DNA from: Candidatus Sumerlaeota bacterium
Lineage (GTDB): Bacteria; Sumerlaeota; Sumerlaeia; MWCT01; JAUWMI01
DNA: 64,000 bases
NCBI GenBank assembly: GCA_030613245.1
Contig: JAUWMI010000002.1
Location: 1-64,000 of the forward strand
Direction: 5' to 3'
The notes below the pieces were generated by a model, which was given only the letters and a program-made list of their open reading frames with translations, did not search any database and was not told the DNA's origin. The translations under genes were made by a program, and so were the position numbers. Shown here piece after piece: positions 54,170 through 63,970 of the stretch. Each line of letters opens with the position of its first letter. Within the stretch, counting starts at the first letter, position 1.

Positions 54170-54559
54170 TGTTTTTTTCTCCTTTAATCTCTAAGGTCTA
54201 TTGCCTCCTTATTAAAGATAATGAGGCGTATCGCATTTCCCCATGCAGATTTCCAAAAACTTCGTACCGATATCTACCTCCTTCAGTTCAATTTTTCTTG
54301 AAGCTATATATTAGAACCTATATATAAACTACACATATTAAAGTTTTAACGTCAAGTATAAAATATATTCTTTTTGGGGGGTGATTATAAACGATTTGAC
54401 ATCAAAATATCGATGAGATATAGCGGTGTCCATAAAGATAAGAGTTTTTGAATAATTGGCAAAGAGTGAATTACATGGTGTATCGGTTTGTCCGCAAACG
54501 CCTTGAGCGACGAGAGCAATATTGTTGTAATACAATGTTAAGGAAAGGAGACAAGAACA
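54170..54559. other. Divergent promoter region
   Basis: About 390 AT-rich bases lie between the kelch-like gene (minus) and the DUF3604 gene (plus). It should contain both promoters. TTGTTGTAATACAA at about 54522 is palindromic and lies just before the ribosome site (AAGGAAAGGAG). Confidence 0.45.
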
Positions 54560-56491
54560 ATGTTTTTTCGAAAGCTGGCTTTATTACTCTTTCTTGTGAG
54601 CACGATCACAAATGCTGGAGCAAGTAGCACAGACAATGAAATGAAAATGACTGTTACTCCCACACAAGCTATTGGGGGCACGTACCAACATGTACGGTTT
54701 GAATTCACGGTCGGTAAATCCGGCATTGCTGTCGGTGGTGGCGTACGGCTGGAGCTTCCGGTAGCATACCTTGAAACAGGGCCCTACTTTTGGGACAAAC
54801 CGCAGACAGATACTCCGGGCGTACGCGGATATGTGAAAGCCACTTCCACAGGTGATGCAGACATTCAAATAAAACTTTACGGGGCAAACGGAGGTATAAT
54901 TGGGTGTAATGTAGAACGTGGGTCCCTGAAGTCAGGGGAGAAAATATTCATTGATTACTTCGGGATTGTTCAGAGCTTTACCTGGAAATTAGCCATACGC
55001 GTTGAATGGAGAAAAACGGAGCAAGATCCATGGGAGGCTGTTGCTGATTTCCCGGAGATAAAGATCCTTTCTCAAAAGGCGGCAATACTGCTTGCGGTTG
55101 CGCCGGCAGAGGTAAAGCGGGATGCTGATTTCGATCTTGCCGTTGTGATCATGGATAAGTTCGGCAATCGAGCAGAGGGATATCGCGGGACAGTCTCATT
55201 GACGAGTACCGACAAAGATGCGGAATATCCCCAGTCGTATACATTTACTCCCCAAGATTCTGGCATTCATGTTTTCCGTGGTATTAAGTACAAGAATTCC
55301 GGGTTTCAGCGTATTACTGTTTCGGATGGCGACCTTGAAGCCCACGGCAATTACTCCGCTGTGTGGGAATCTACCCCAAAGTTCAAGCGCTATTTTGGTG
55401 ATACCCATTTCCACACCGGCACCGGAACGGGCAACGAGACATTTACCCTCACAGCTGCATGCGGAGATCATCGAGGGCATTTCATTACTGCACAAGGGGC
55501 ATATGCGTATGCAAGAGATGTGATGCGGCTCGATTTCGCCTCAGCATCGGAACACGACGGTCCATTAATGACCGAGAAAGTCTGGGAACAATGTCAGGCA
55601 ATTACTGATTCCTTTAACGCCCCAGGAAAATTCACCACCTTCTTTGTCTACGAATGGACAGCAGTACCAAGAGAAGGACACCACCTGGTTGTTTATAAGG
55701 ATAGGGGGAATAAGGTGTTTGATCGGCGAGAGTATAGTACAAAACCCGACTTGTGGAAGGCATTGGATCAGCAAGGGAATCCTGCCCTGGTAATTCCTCA
55801 CGATATGTGGGCACAGCCTGATCATGGCATTTGGGAAAATATGAATAATAAGTACAGAAGAATTGGAGAAATCTATTCCCTGTGGAACAACCGGTTCCTC
55901 CTTCAGCCTGCCGATGAGCCACAGCGATTCGAATTAGGCATCAACAACCGATGGTCGTATCAATACGCATGGCATCAAGGGCATAAAATTGGCGTCATCG
56001 GTTCTTCGGATAATCATACGGGACGTCCTGGGTTGAACAACTTTACTGCTGAAATCCAACATGCCAGCGGTTTGGCTGTCGTGTTGGCGAAAGGGAACAC
56101 TCGTGAAGATATATGGGATGCTTTTCAAAACCGTCGCACGTATGCAACTACAGGGACTCGCATACTACTGGATTTTTCCAGTGATGGGCATCTGATGGGG
56201 GATGAATATACATCAAGTCAACCTCCGGTTCTTTCCGTAAAAGTGGCCGGGACGAATAAAATTGTGACTGTAGAAATCGTTAAGCATGACAGCAAAGGGT
56301 ATCAAACAATTTCTACAAAGAGACCGGACTCAGATATCTGTGTATTCACGCATACTGACAAGGACTTCTCAGAAGATAGTTTCTATTATGTGCGAGTTTC
56401 ACAAGTAGATGAGTTTAAGCGAGGGAACTGGGCATATCCGATAAACGAAATGGCCTGGTCGAGTCCGATTTGGGTGAATATTTCCAAGTAG
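54560..56491 (+). CDS. DUF3604 protein (PHP-like metal domain), secreted
   Basis: This is a 643-residue protein. Residues 1-21 are a signal peptide (MFFRKLALLLFLVSTITNAG). An N-terminal beta domain (about 30-250; IAVGGGVRLELPVAYLETGP) is shared with the other two family members. The DUF3604 domain (about 275-620) has a PHP-like series of metal motifs: DTHFHTG at about 280, ASEHDG at 329, IPHD near 413 and SSDNHTG at 482. The C-terminus ends MAWSSPIWVNI. PHP folds are usually phosphoesterases; the enzymatic role of DUF3604 is not established to my knowledge. It is followed at 56 bases by the GHL10-type gene. Confidence 0.85.
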   Translation: MFFRKLALLLFLVSTITNAGASSTDNEMKMTVTPTQAIGGTYQHVRFEFTVGKSGIAVGGGVRLELPVAYLETGPYFWDKPQTDTPGVRGYVKATSTGDADIQIKLYGANGGIIGCNVERGSLKSGEKIFIDYFGIVQSFTWKLAIRVEWRKTEQDPWEAVADFPEIKILSQKAAILLAVAPAEVKRDADFDLAVVIMDKFGNRAEGYRGTVSLTSTDKDAEYPQSYTFTPQDSGIHVFRGIKYKNSGFQRITVSDGDLEAHGNYSAVWESTPKFKRYFGDTHFHTGTGTGNETFTLTAACGDHRGHFITAQGAYAYARDVMRLDFASASEHDGPLMTEKVWEQCQAITDSFNAPGKFTTFFVYEWTAVPREGHHLVVYKDRGNKVFDRREYSTKPDLWKALDQQGNPALVIPHDMWAQPDHGIWENMNNKYRRIGEIYSLWNNRFLLQPADEPQRFELGINNRWSYQYAWHQGHKIGVIGSSDNHTGRPGLNNFTAEIQHASGLAVVLAKGNTREDIWDAFQNRRTYATTGTRILLDFSSDGHLMGDEYTSSQPPVLSVKVAGTNKIVTVEIVKHDSKGYQTISTKRPDSDICVFTHTDKDFSEDSFYYVRVSQVDEFKRGNWAYPINEMAWSSPIWVNISK

Positions 56492-56547
56492 TAGAGGATG
56501 ATTTCTTCAGGATTCTTCTTGTTATTAAGAACTAAACACTACGAGGG

Positions 56548-58023
56548 ATGAAAATGAGATGTTTCGGTAATGCAACCTTTACACGCATTCTAACCCTAGG
56601 GCTTTTGTTCTCAGGGATTTTCCTTATCAAATCAGGCTGTACGCATATATCCAGGCAAGGCTCTCCAGCTGTCGAACCTGAAGTGCGAGCAATCTGGGTT
56701 TCTGTTCTGGGAACCGGCCTTAAGTCTCCTGAGGAGATCAAGCAAATGGTGGATGCTGTTCGGCGTGCCCATATGAACACTATCATCGCCCAGGTGCGCC
56801 GGCGCGGCGCAGTCTATTTCAAATCGGAACTTGAACCACGGGGAATACCTATCCAGGATCGACCGGATTTTGATCCGCTTGCGGTCTTGCTTCAGGAGGC
56901 GCACGATACTTCTGGTGGCAAAGCGCGAATAGACGTTCACGCCTGGTTTAACGTCTTTAAGATGGCTTCACAAAAGGACCTTCTGGAAGCGTATCCGGCC
57001 CCAATCAGCGTCACCCATCCTGACTGGTTCACCCGAAAGGCGAACGGCGAGGTGCAGACGGATCTGGAGCCGGGACTGCCGGAGGTTCAAGGTCATGTTA
57101 TAGCTGTGATCGAGGAATGTTTGAAGCAATACGATGTTGATGGCATCAACCTGGACTTCATTCGGTACTTTGGAAAGGAGATTGGCTATCACCGGGTCGC
57201 TCTTGATCGGTTCCGCCGCCTGACCGGGCGCACCGACGTTCCGGTTCCTGACGATGAGGAGTGGAGCGACTTCCGGCGGGATCAGGTGACGGCATTCGTT
57301 CGGCGGTGCGCAGTGTCGGTATGGACGCATCGTCCTGATGCATTCTTTACAGTTGATGCTGTTGGTTTCGGCCGTCCGCCACTTGTACAATTCTCCGATA
57401 CTAGCCCATATCGTACGGTTTTCCAAGACTGGGCAGGATGGGTTAGACAGGGATATGTAGACATAGTTTGCCGCATGGGCTACAAGCGCGAGCATGTTGC
57501 GGTTCAAGCCGAGCATTTTCGTGAATGGGCTGATTTTTCAAGAAAATTGCAGGACGAAAGTTCTGGACGGCTTGTGACAATCGGCATCGGCGGCTACTTT
57601 AATCCCCACGAAGCAGTGCTTACACAGTACCGAGAGGCACTGAAGCGAGAGCTGGGCACGTCGCTCTTCAGCTACCACCGCCCAATTAAGGAAACTACCG
57701 AGACCCAACAATATGGCTTCGCGTCTCCTCTGTGGGATGCCTTAGGCCAAGAGATCTATCCCGAGACCGTTGAGCCACCTCGGCCTAGATGGCGCACACA
57801 ATGCGCTGTTTTAGCTGGCTTCCTCAAAGACTCCTCTGGCACGGTTGTAGATGGTGGCGAAGTTGTACTCGCCGGAACGAAGCAAAAAGCGACGAGCGAT
57901 GGTTCCGGTTTCTTCGCATTTGTCGGCCTCAAGCCAGGAACGTATCGACTTCAAGCACCGGGGACTTCGGCCGACGGATTAGCAGTGTCATGCCCTGCAG
58001 GAAAAGTTTCCTTGATACATTGA
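56548..58023 (+). CDS. GHL10-type glycoside-hydrolase-like lipoprotein
   Basis: This is a 491-residue protein. The signal peptide ends in a lipobox (FLIKSGC), so Cys31 is lipidated. The domain at about 45-370 follows the 'glycosyl hydrolase-like 10' (DUF187/YngK) pattern: VRAIWVSVLGTGLKSPEEIK, MNTIIAQVRRRGAVYFKSEL, DVHAWFNVFKMAS and CLKQYDVDGINLDFIRYFGK with the acidic residues of the (beta/alpha)8 barrel. The C-terminal 85 residues carry a carboxypeptidase-regulatory-like beta sandwich (GFLKDSSGTVVDGGEVVLAG). GHL10 enzymes are linked to degradation of peptidoglycan-like or other glycans. It lies between two DUF3604 genes and points the same way. Confidence 0.8.
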   Translation: MKMRCFGNATFTRILTLGLLFSGIFLIKSGCTHISRQGSPAVEPEVRAIWVSVLGTGLKSPEEIKQMVDAVRRAHMNTIIAQVRRRGAVYFKSELEPRGIPIQDRPDFDPLAVLLQEAHDTSGGKARIDVHAWFNVFKMASQKDLLEAYPAPISVTHPDWFTRKANGEVQTDLEPGLPEVQGHVIAVIEECLKQYDVDGINLDFIRYFGKEIGYHRVALDRFRRLTGRTDVPVPDDEEWSDFRRDQVTAFVRRCAVSVWTHRPDAFFTVDAVGFGRPPLVQFSDTSPYRTVFQDWAGWVRQGYVDIVCRMGYKREHVAVQAEHFREWADFSRKLQDESSGRLVTIGIGGYFNPHEAVLTQYREALKRELGTSLFSYHRPIKETTETQQYGFASPLWDALGQEIYPETVEPPRPRWRTQCAVLAGFLKDSSGTVVDGGEVVLAGTKQKATSDGSGFFAFVGLKPGTYRLQAPGTSADGLAVSCPAGKVSLIH

Positions 58024-58109
58024 GATTTCCAATTTCTATTTCCATTATTTATAGCCGCAGTTGACAAGTACCCATTGGACTATCTCAAACCTATTCTAAA
58101 GGAGGAATT

Positions 58110-60785
58110 ATGAAACGGGGAATTCTCTTTTTCTGTCTGTGTGTACTCGCTGTGTCCTCTGCATGGGCGACGGAACGCGGCGTCATTACGAAGTCAATGG
58201 CGAAGGAAGGGTGGCAGACCTACCGCTTCAACGTCAAGTGGGGTATTCAGACCAGGACAAAACAGGTCTGGGATGGGCACGCCGAAGTAGATGTAGGAAA
58301 GATTCTTAAGGTGACGCCCTACCAGCGTAACGAGAAACCGAATGATGCCATGCTTGTCTCCGAAACCTCATGGCGCTCTACCACTTATATAGACGTCGAA
58401 GGCGTTTATCTGGTTGTTTATGCGCCGAAGGAAGCGAAGGTTTCAGTTTTTACCAAGACTCACAATTTCACGTTTGGAGTCGGCGAGCTGAAGGCAGGCG
58501 AGACGAAGCAAGAGATGGACGGAGATATCGAGATTCGTAATGACACCGAGGAGGTCCTCTTTCGGATCGCAGGATTGGAGAAAGGCATCCCAGGCAAAGG
58601 TACCGCGACCATTACTCCCAAGATTGCCCGCGCCAATACACTGGGAACCTGGACCATCACGTATACGGCTGCAAAAGGTGGGTTACCTGTAGGTGGCGGC
58701 ATCCGCGTTTCCTGGCACTTCACGCGCAGCTGGGGAGAGCCTCAGTTTTCTGATCCGAAAGAGAAAAACTACGTGACCGCAAAGACGACCGGCAAGAGCA
58801 GGCTCGACTATACATCTGATCATCTGGGTCTTTTTGAGTATCCCTTCAGTCTAGGGAGGATTCTCGTTCGGATCTTCGATGAACCGTTGCGCGAGGGTGA
58901 ACAGATTATTGTAACCCTCGGCGACACGAGTGGTGGCAGCCCTGGGTTTGAAGCGCCTGTTGTCAGCGAAAAGGAGGCCATTATTCGCGTGCAAGATTGC
59001 ACGGAAGTGCCCGAAGCTGGTTTCCCGTTCTACCGCAGGCTCAAGGAGCTGCCTCAGCTTACCATTCTTCCTACTAAGCCTCACCGCTTTTTTGTGGTGG
59101 CACCTTCTCTTGTGCAGGCAGATGTGCCTTTTGATGTCAACGTGGTAGTCGAAGATGTTTTTCGCAACGTTGTGACAGACTTCGAGGGACGGTTAGATAT
59201 TCTAGTGGACGGGAAACCGGTACGGCAATTGACTATCAAGCGTGAGGATTCGGGCATGCTGAAAATCCCCAGGCTAGTTCTTAATACACCCGGTGCTCAC
59301 TGGATCAGTGTGAAGCAGGTGGAGGGCGAGCTGTCGGGCGAAAGCAACCCGGTTAAGTGTGTTGCCAAAACACTACCGCATCGCCTCGTGTGGGGCGAAT
59401 TGCACGGCCACACTCAATACTCCGACGGATACGGAAGTGCGGACGACTATTTCCGCTTTGCGCGGGAACGGGCCGTTCTGGACTTCGCAGCGATCACGGA
59501 CCATGACGTAGAGCTGGATGCACCGGACTACCACGTCAAAGATATGTGGCGTGAGGTAAATGCAGCAGTGAAGCGGCACCATGATCCTCCCGGGTTTTGC
59601 ACGATCCCTGCCTACGAATGGTCTCCAGCCCGCAGAACCATCAGCACGATCGCGCCCTATGGAGACCACAATGTATACTATGACCGCGAGAATATGCCGA
59701 TCTTCAAGGCGTGCGACCCGGAGGCCAGCACATTAGAAAAACTCTACCAGAATCTCGGCGCGATTCAGAACTCCATCGTTCAAGTCATCCCCCACGTTGG
59801 CGGAGCGATCACCAACTGGGAATACCACAATCCAGAGTTGGAAACCCTCGCTGAGATCTTCTCGGTCCATGGAGGCTTCGAGGAGTTTGGGAAAATGGCT
59901 CTGCAGAAAGGTTACGTTGTCGGGTTCGTTGGCGCCTCCGATTCGCACAGTGGCCAGATAGGAGGCTTTCCTCCTGGCAATGTGGCCGGTCACTTAACCC
60001 ATGGCGGCTTGACTGCTGCTTACGTGCCTGAGCTATCGCGCCAAGCTCTGTTCACTACCTTTGAAAAACGAAAAGTTTATGCCACCTCCGGGGCGCGCAT
60101 TATTGTCGACTTTGTGAGCAACGATCAACCTATGGGAACGGTGAGTGAGACGGAAAGCACGCCTGTGATCCAAGCCGAGGTGATCGGAACCGCGCCATTG
60201 CTCTTGGTCGAAGTGGTAAAGAACGGCCGCGTCATCTATACATGGAAAAACGAGTACGAAGGAGAGAAAACGCTGACTTTACTCTGGGGCAATCATGTGG
60301 AACAGGCCGACTTGCTCGACTTTGACGAGTCTCTTTGGAGCTTCTACCTGCGCTATGTGGATTGGGCGGGCGGGGTCAAAGCCGCTTCAGGAAAACTGGC
60401 ACTGCGAAAAACCTGCTCTTTCGACTATCCACAGGATGGCATTGTGGAACAAGGGGAGAGCGAGATCCGTTGGACGTCGCAGACGCGAGGAGATTGGGAC
60501 GGCGTGGCGTTTCAGTTGCAGCAACCGCAGAGCGTACTGGAGCTCAAACTGGGCGAATACGCAGGGATCGTTGACGTCTTCACATTGGAACAGGGGATGA
60601 CCACACGGGCCTTGGGGGAATCAGACCAGTTGCTAATTGTAAAAGGCGAGCCGAAGAAACGGGTGGCAGCCTTCAAGGTCAAGGATCACACGATTCTCTT
60701 TGAGTGGAACTATTACTATCTGCGTGTCCTACAAGCCGACGGTGAAATGGCCTGGTCCAGCCCGATTTGGATTAGAAAGAAATGA
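58110..60785 (+). CDS. DUF3604 protein (PHP-like metal domain), long form, secreted
   Basis: This is an 891-residue protein with a signal peptide (MKRGILFFCLCVLAVSSAWA). About 20-180 is a beta domain not present in the shorter relatives (SGVITKSMAKEGWQTYRFNV, a carbohydrate-binding or SpuA-like look). About 185-420 holds the shared beta domain (GGLPVGGGIRVSWHFTRSWG). The DUF3604 part has WGELHGHTQYSDGYGSADDY at about 432, ITDHDV at 462, IPHVGG at 560 and ASDSHSG at 610, a full set of PHP metal ligands. The C-terminus reads MAWSSPIWIRKK. The gene is followed by the repeat cluster, so it ends the module. Confidence 0.87.
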   Translation: MKRGILFFCLCVLAVSSAWATERGVITKSMAKEGWQTYRFNVKWGIQTRTKQVWDGHAEVDVGKILKVTPYQRNEKPNDAMLVSETSWRSTTYIDVEGVYLVVYAPKEAKVSVFTKTHNFTFGVGELKAGETKQEMDGDIEIRNDTEEVLFRIAGLEKGIPGKGTATITPKIARANTLGTWTITYTAAKGGLPVGGGIRVSWHFTRSWGEPQFSDPKEKNYVTAKTTGKSRLDYTSDHLGLFEYPFSLGRILVRIFDEPLREGEQIIVTLGDTSGGSPGFEAPVVSEKEAIIRVQDCTEVPEAGFPFYRRLKELPQLTILPTKPHRFFVVAPSLVQADVPFDVNVVVEDVFRNVVTDFEGRLDILVDGKPVRQLTIKREDSGMLKIPRLVLNTPGAHWISVKQVEGELSGESNPVKCVAKTLPHRLVWGELHGHTQYSDGYGSADDYFRFARERAVLDFAAITDHDVELDAPDYHVKDMWREVNAAVKRHHDPPGFCTIPAYEWSPARRTISTIAPYGDHNVYYDRENMPIFKACDPEASTLEKLYQNLGAIQNSIVQVIPHVGGAITNWEYHNPELETLAEIFSVHGGFEEFGKMALQKGYVVGFVGASDSHSGQIGGFPPGNVAGHLTHGGLTAAYVPELSRQALFTTFEKRKVYATSGARIIVDFVSNDQPMGTVSETESTPVIQAEVIGTAPLLLVEVVKNGRVIYTWKNEYEGEKTLTLLWGNHVEQADLLDFDESLWSFYLRYVDWAGGVKAASGKLALRKTCSFDYPQDGIVEQGESEIRWTSQTRGDWDGVAFQLQQPQSVLELKLGEYAGIVDVFTLEQGMTTRALGESDQLLIVKGEPKKRVAAFKVKDHTILFEWNYYYLRVLQADGEMAWSSPIWIRKK

Positions 60786-60947
60786 GCGAATGAGGCCCTG
60801 ATGTATTTTCAGGGGGGAGGGGATTGCATTTCCTTTTTACTACTTCTGGACTTTAGAACTTTTGCCAAGTGACTTGAGTGCGGTGAGGCTTTAATGGCGC
60901 TTTATGAAGGGCATTAAGATACAGGAATTTTGAACGATACCTTTATT

Positions 60948-60973
60948 GTAGGCCGCCTTGAGGCGGTCTCTAC
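60948..60973. repeat. GTAG...CTAC palindrome with CCGCC/GGCGG stem
   Basis: GTAGGCCGCC-TTGA-GGCGGTCTCTAC pairs with slight mismatch and has the same outer GTAG/CTAC ends as the neighbouring copies. Confidence 0.6.
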
Positions 60974-61065
60974 TTTGCATTCGCCCAGGCGAAGTGAAAG
61001 TTGGCTAAATAAAAACCACCGGGGTTCACTCTGAAGCGCGCTGTGCGAAAGAATTCTTCTTTTAC

Positions 61066-61111
61066 CCCCCAGCTAAAGCAGGGGGCAAAGAAGAGTCCGC
61101 CGAGGCGGACT
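61066..61111. repeat. Two adjacent GC hairpins
   Basis: CCCCC/GGGGG (61066-61085) is followed by a perfect AGTCCGCC-GA-GGCGGACT hairpin (61094-61111). These are of the REP type. Confidence 0.6.
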
Positions 61112-61353
61112 AAAACCAAAAGGCCACATTCTGCTTAGAGCAATGTGGCAAAGGGGTCATAGCTGAAAAGCCAGAGCTCTGGGAATTTCGTTCAGTTTGC
61201 ATTCAGGGCTTAAAGTGAGCAAAATTCACCGCGCTAAAGGCGGGTAAATCGCCTCGACGACCTTGTATAAGGCTCACAATAGCTTTTTGGGCTTGAAGCA
61301 TTCAAAAAGTTCTAAAGCTCAGTACTACTTGAAATGCTAGCTTATTTGAGGAA

Positions 61354-61391
61354 GTAGGGGCGACCCGCCCGCCGCGGCGCGTCGTCCCTAC
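61354..61391. repeat. GTAGGGGCGAC palindrome
   Basis: GTAGGGGCGAC and GTCGTCCCTAC form the ends around a CG-rich centre. It has the same outer sequence as 61409-61437 and 47071-47098, with one mismatch in the stem. Confidence 0.65.
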
Positions 61392-61408
61392 ATGCGTTGT
61401 ACAGGATT

Positions 61409-61437
61409 GTAGGGGCAGGTTTCAAACCTGCCCCTAC
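61409..61437. repeat. Perfect 29-bp GTAGGGGCAGGTTT palindrome
   Basis: Fourteen bases on each side of a single C are perfectly complementary. It may also end transcription of the GT2 gene to its right, which lies on the minus strand. Confidence 0.85.
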
Positions 61438-61498
61438 GCTGCCGAATTTTATTAAAGGATTACATTTGGTGACTGTTTAAATGCGTAGATTTGTTGAT

Positions 61499-62392
61499 TC
61501 ATAATCTCACGCGTTTTTTCAGCCAGAATTTGAGTCCTTCCCAATAGGCCCAGAATTGTATCAGACGTGTGCCCCGGGACTCGGGCATGAAGAACCACTT
61601 GAGCTCAAAAGGCAGAAACCGTGTCAGCCAGTCACGCAGCGAATAGTTCTTCACCAGAAAACGAATACGGCTCCGATAGTATGCTCTATAAAATGCCTGG
61701 CTGCAGCGGCGCAGCACCGGCGACTCATAGTGGTAAATAATGGCCGACGCTACGTACATTACCTTCAGCCCCTGTTTCTTGGCCTTATAGCACAAATCCG
61801 TCTCTTCATAATAGGCTGGCGAATAGTCCTCATCAACCCCTCCGACTGATTCTAAAAAACTACGCCGAACCGCAAATGCAGCACCTGTTATGTAGTCAAT
61901 CTCCCGTTGCGTGTCATACTGTCCGGTGTCCTCCTGCTGATTTCCGTAATGATCGCTCATGGCATTCGGATACAGGATGGCGCCTGCATGTTGGAGAATG
62001 TGGCTGTTAGGATAGTAGATTTTGCATCCAGTGATGGCAACCGACGGGTCATCAGCGAATGGTGCGACAAGAGACTCCAGCCAGTCGGGTGCGGCCTCAG
62101 TGTCCGGATTGAGAAAGACCACAATTTCACCGTCCGACTGGCGCCAGCCGTCATTATTTCCGCCTGCGCAACCGCGGTTTGTTGTGTTCTGAATCAAGAT
62201 TGGACGAAATTCGCTCTGCTGAATCCGCTCGATGGTGTCATCGGTGGAATGGTTATCAACGACTATAATTTGGAAGGATGGATAGGATTGCCAGCTGAGG
62301 CTTTCAAGGCAGCGGACAATAAAGGGTGCACTGTTATAGGTCAGAACTATAACGCTAACTTGCCGAAGATTGCTGTTGCTGGACTTATGCAT
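61499..62392 (-). CDS. Family 2 glycosyltransferase
   Basis: This is a 297-residue GT-A-fold enzyme. It begins VSVIVLTYNSAPFIVRCLES and contains VVDNHSTDDT, GGNNDGWRQS and the DxD-like VVFLNPDTEAAPDW, all hallmarks of GT2 (rhamnosyl/glucosyl-transferase type). ITGAAFAVRRSFLESVGGVD and YYEETDLCYKAKKQG complete the acceptor part. It likely adds a sugar to a cell-surface polysaccharide using a nucleotide-sugar donor. It shares direction and short spacing (about 25 bases) with the radical SAM gene, which lies upstream on the same strand, so the two are probably one operon. Confidence 0.9.
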   Translation of the reverse strand: MHKSSNSNLRQVSVIVLTYNSAPFIVRCLESLSWQSYPSFQIIVVDNHSTDDTIERIQQSEFRPILIQNTTNRGCAGGNNDGWRQSDGEIVVFLNPDTEAAPDWLESLVAPFADDPSVAITGCKIYYPNSHILQHAGAILYPNAMSDHYGNQQEDTGQYDTQREIDYITGAAFAVRRSFLESVGGVDEDYSPAYYEETDLCYKAKKQGLKVMYVASAIIYHYESPVLRRCSQAFYRAYYRSRIRFLVKNYSLRDWLTRFLPFELKWFFMPESRGTRLIQFWAYWEGLKFWLKKRVRL

Positions 62393-62417
62393 CGTAATCT
62401 AAAGTAAATTCTAGGAT

Positions 62418-63593
62418 CTAAGCGGCTGGCTGTTTCCCTTTATGGTTAACTATTAGCTGATTGCGATAGTGCTTGCGTAGCGCGCTTCGAGTCTTGAGCA
62501 GCTCACGTACTTCGTGCACGGTCTCGGCCACAATTCGGCGCGGCTGATGTTCGCTCAGCACGTGGCAATGGCTACAATCATCCGGGATTTCACGGTGCCG
62601 AAGGCTGCGACGCAACTCTTGAAAACCGCGATTGTTCCATATGTTACCCACAGTTGACCGGGTAATTGAATCAGTGGCCCCTCCAGTCCAGAAACAGCAG
62701 AAACGCACTTGGCCTGTGACTTCCACGTGAAATTGCTGCCAGATATTTGGGCAAAAGAGCTGTCGGGCATTGCGCGGTGTTTTGATGTCAGACGCAGAAG
62801 TGATCTCGCGGTTCTCGATGCGTGAATCCAGATCGAACCCCAAAGGGAGGTGGTCAATTCGTATGCCGTAGCGTGCCGCGCGTGTTCGCGCCTGCTCGAT
62901 GGCGCGTGCCAATTCTGTACGATCCGTTACAATACTGGCTTCGGCCCTGGGATTGTATGGGAGCAAATTTTGAATGATCACCACGCAAGCGTCGCAGTCA
63001 TGAGCAAGGTCAATAATTGCTTCCAGCTCGGAGATGTTTTCGCGCATCAGGCAGACGATGAAATTTACTATCGGGAAGGTGGAACCGCGCTCTTGCTTGA
63101 CGCGCTTCAACGTTAGAAGATTATCCCGTACAGCGTGAAAATCCGCTCCGCGCCGAATGGCCTCAAAGGTTTGCTTTGTGCCCCCATCAACCGAAACTAT
63201 GATAATAGATGCGCCAAGCTCGACCAGCTGCTCAGCAGCCCGGGCAGTCAGCAGGGTACCATTTGTAATGACTGATGGTACTGCTCCCGTTTCTGTAATG
63301 GTGCGCAGAATCGGAAAGAATTCACGATGCAGAAATGGTTCGCCATTGCCAGCGAGGCCTACGTAAGTTGCATACTGAAACCAGTGGGCAATACGCTGAA
63401 TGGCTTCTAGGGGCAGTTCACCACGATCTTTTGGAAATGCATCGCTCTGGCGGGCACACATGACGCAGTTCAAGTTGCAGGTATCATTGATCTCAAGATG
63501 AAAGCGGAGGGGGCGAGCCAACAGCCTGTGCTTTCGCAGGGTTTTATCAACGCCGGACAGCAGTGTGTTATATATTTTTCGATAATGTGCCAA
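62418..63593 (-). CDS. Radical SAM/SPASM protein
   Basis: This is a 391-residue protein. The N-terminal radical SAM motif CNLNCVMC (about 37-44, CxxxCxxC) binds the 4Fe-4S cluster and SAM. GLAGNGEPFLHREFFPIL is the GxGEP-type SAM loop. The C-terminal SPASM-like part has CPNIWQQFHVEVTGQVRFCC and DDCSHCHVL, with enough cysteines for one or two extra clusters. Such enzymes modify peptides or sugars. Next to a GT2 gene it may act in polysaccharide or glycopeptide synthesis, but no peptide substrate is seen. It is of normal length for MoaA/SPASM proteins. Confidence 0.88.
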   Translation of the reverse strand: MAHYRKIYNTLLSGVDKTLRKHRLLARPLRFHLEINDTCNLNCVMCARQSDAFPKDRGELPLEAIQRIAHWFQYATYVGLAGNGEPFLHREFFPILRTITETGAVPSVITNGTLLTARAAEQLVELGASIIIVSVDGGTKQTFEAIRRGADFHAVRDNLLTLKRVKQERGSTFPIVNFIVCLMRENISELEAIIDLAHDCDACVVIIQNLLPYNPRAEASIVTDRTELARAIEQARTRAARYGIRIDHLPLGFDLDSRIENREITSASDIKTPRNARQLFCPNIWQQFHVEVTGQVRFCCFWTGGATDSITRSTVGNIWNNRGFQELRRSLRHREIPDDCSHCHVLSEHQPRRIVAETVHEVRELLKTRSALRKHYRNQLIVNHKGKQPAA

Positions 63594-63970
63594 AATAGCG
63601 CCTGATTGATAAGGTTAGTCTTAATGTAAGCGGAATGGAGCGGATTTATCAACAGTTTTTCTGGGTCTCACACCGCTCAGCCCGCACCTCGGGAATATGC
63701 CTCACCAAAATGGTGCACTCAGCGATTACGCGGATACAATTTATGGAAAATATGTTTGACAATTGTCTAAAGGATTTGAAGCATATTTAGCGCTTTTGGC
63801 TCGTCAAGAGGATAAAAAATTTTGATGGAATTTCGCTAGTTTCCCACCGAAATCCCACGCTGATAAAAGCGGGTCTGAAAGTAGTGGTCCGGAGCTCCGT
63901 TTCAATGAGAAACTAACCTCCAGGCATCGCGAAAAGGCTCTATAAAACACATCTCAGGAGGCCATATTCA
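63594..63970. other. Intergenic region
   Basis: About 380 bases between the divergent radical SAM gene and the gene at the window's right end. It should contain both promoters; I see no RNA gene. Confidence 0.45.

Larger units (their letters stand above)
60786..61498. other. Palindromic repeat cluster without gene
   Basis: No gene is seen in this 0.7 kb. It holds at least five palindromes with mostly GC stems. Sequences such as CCGCGCTAAAGGCGGGTAAA near 61230 resemble intergenic repeats spread through many bacterial genomes. Confidence 0.7.
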
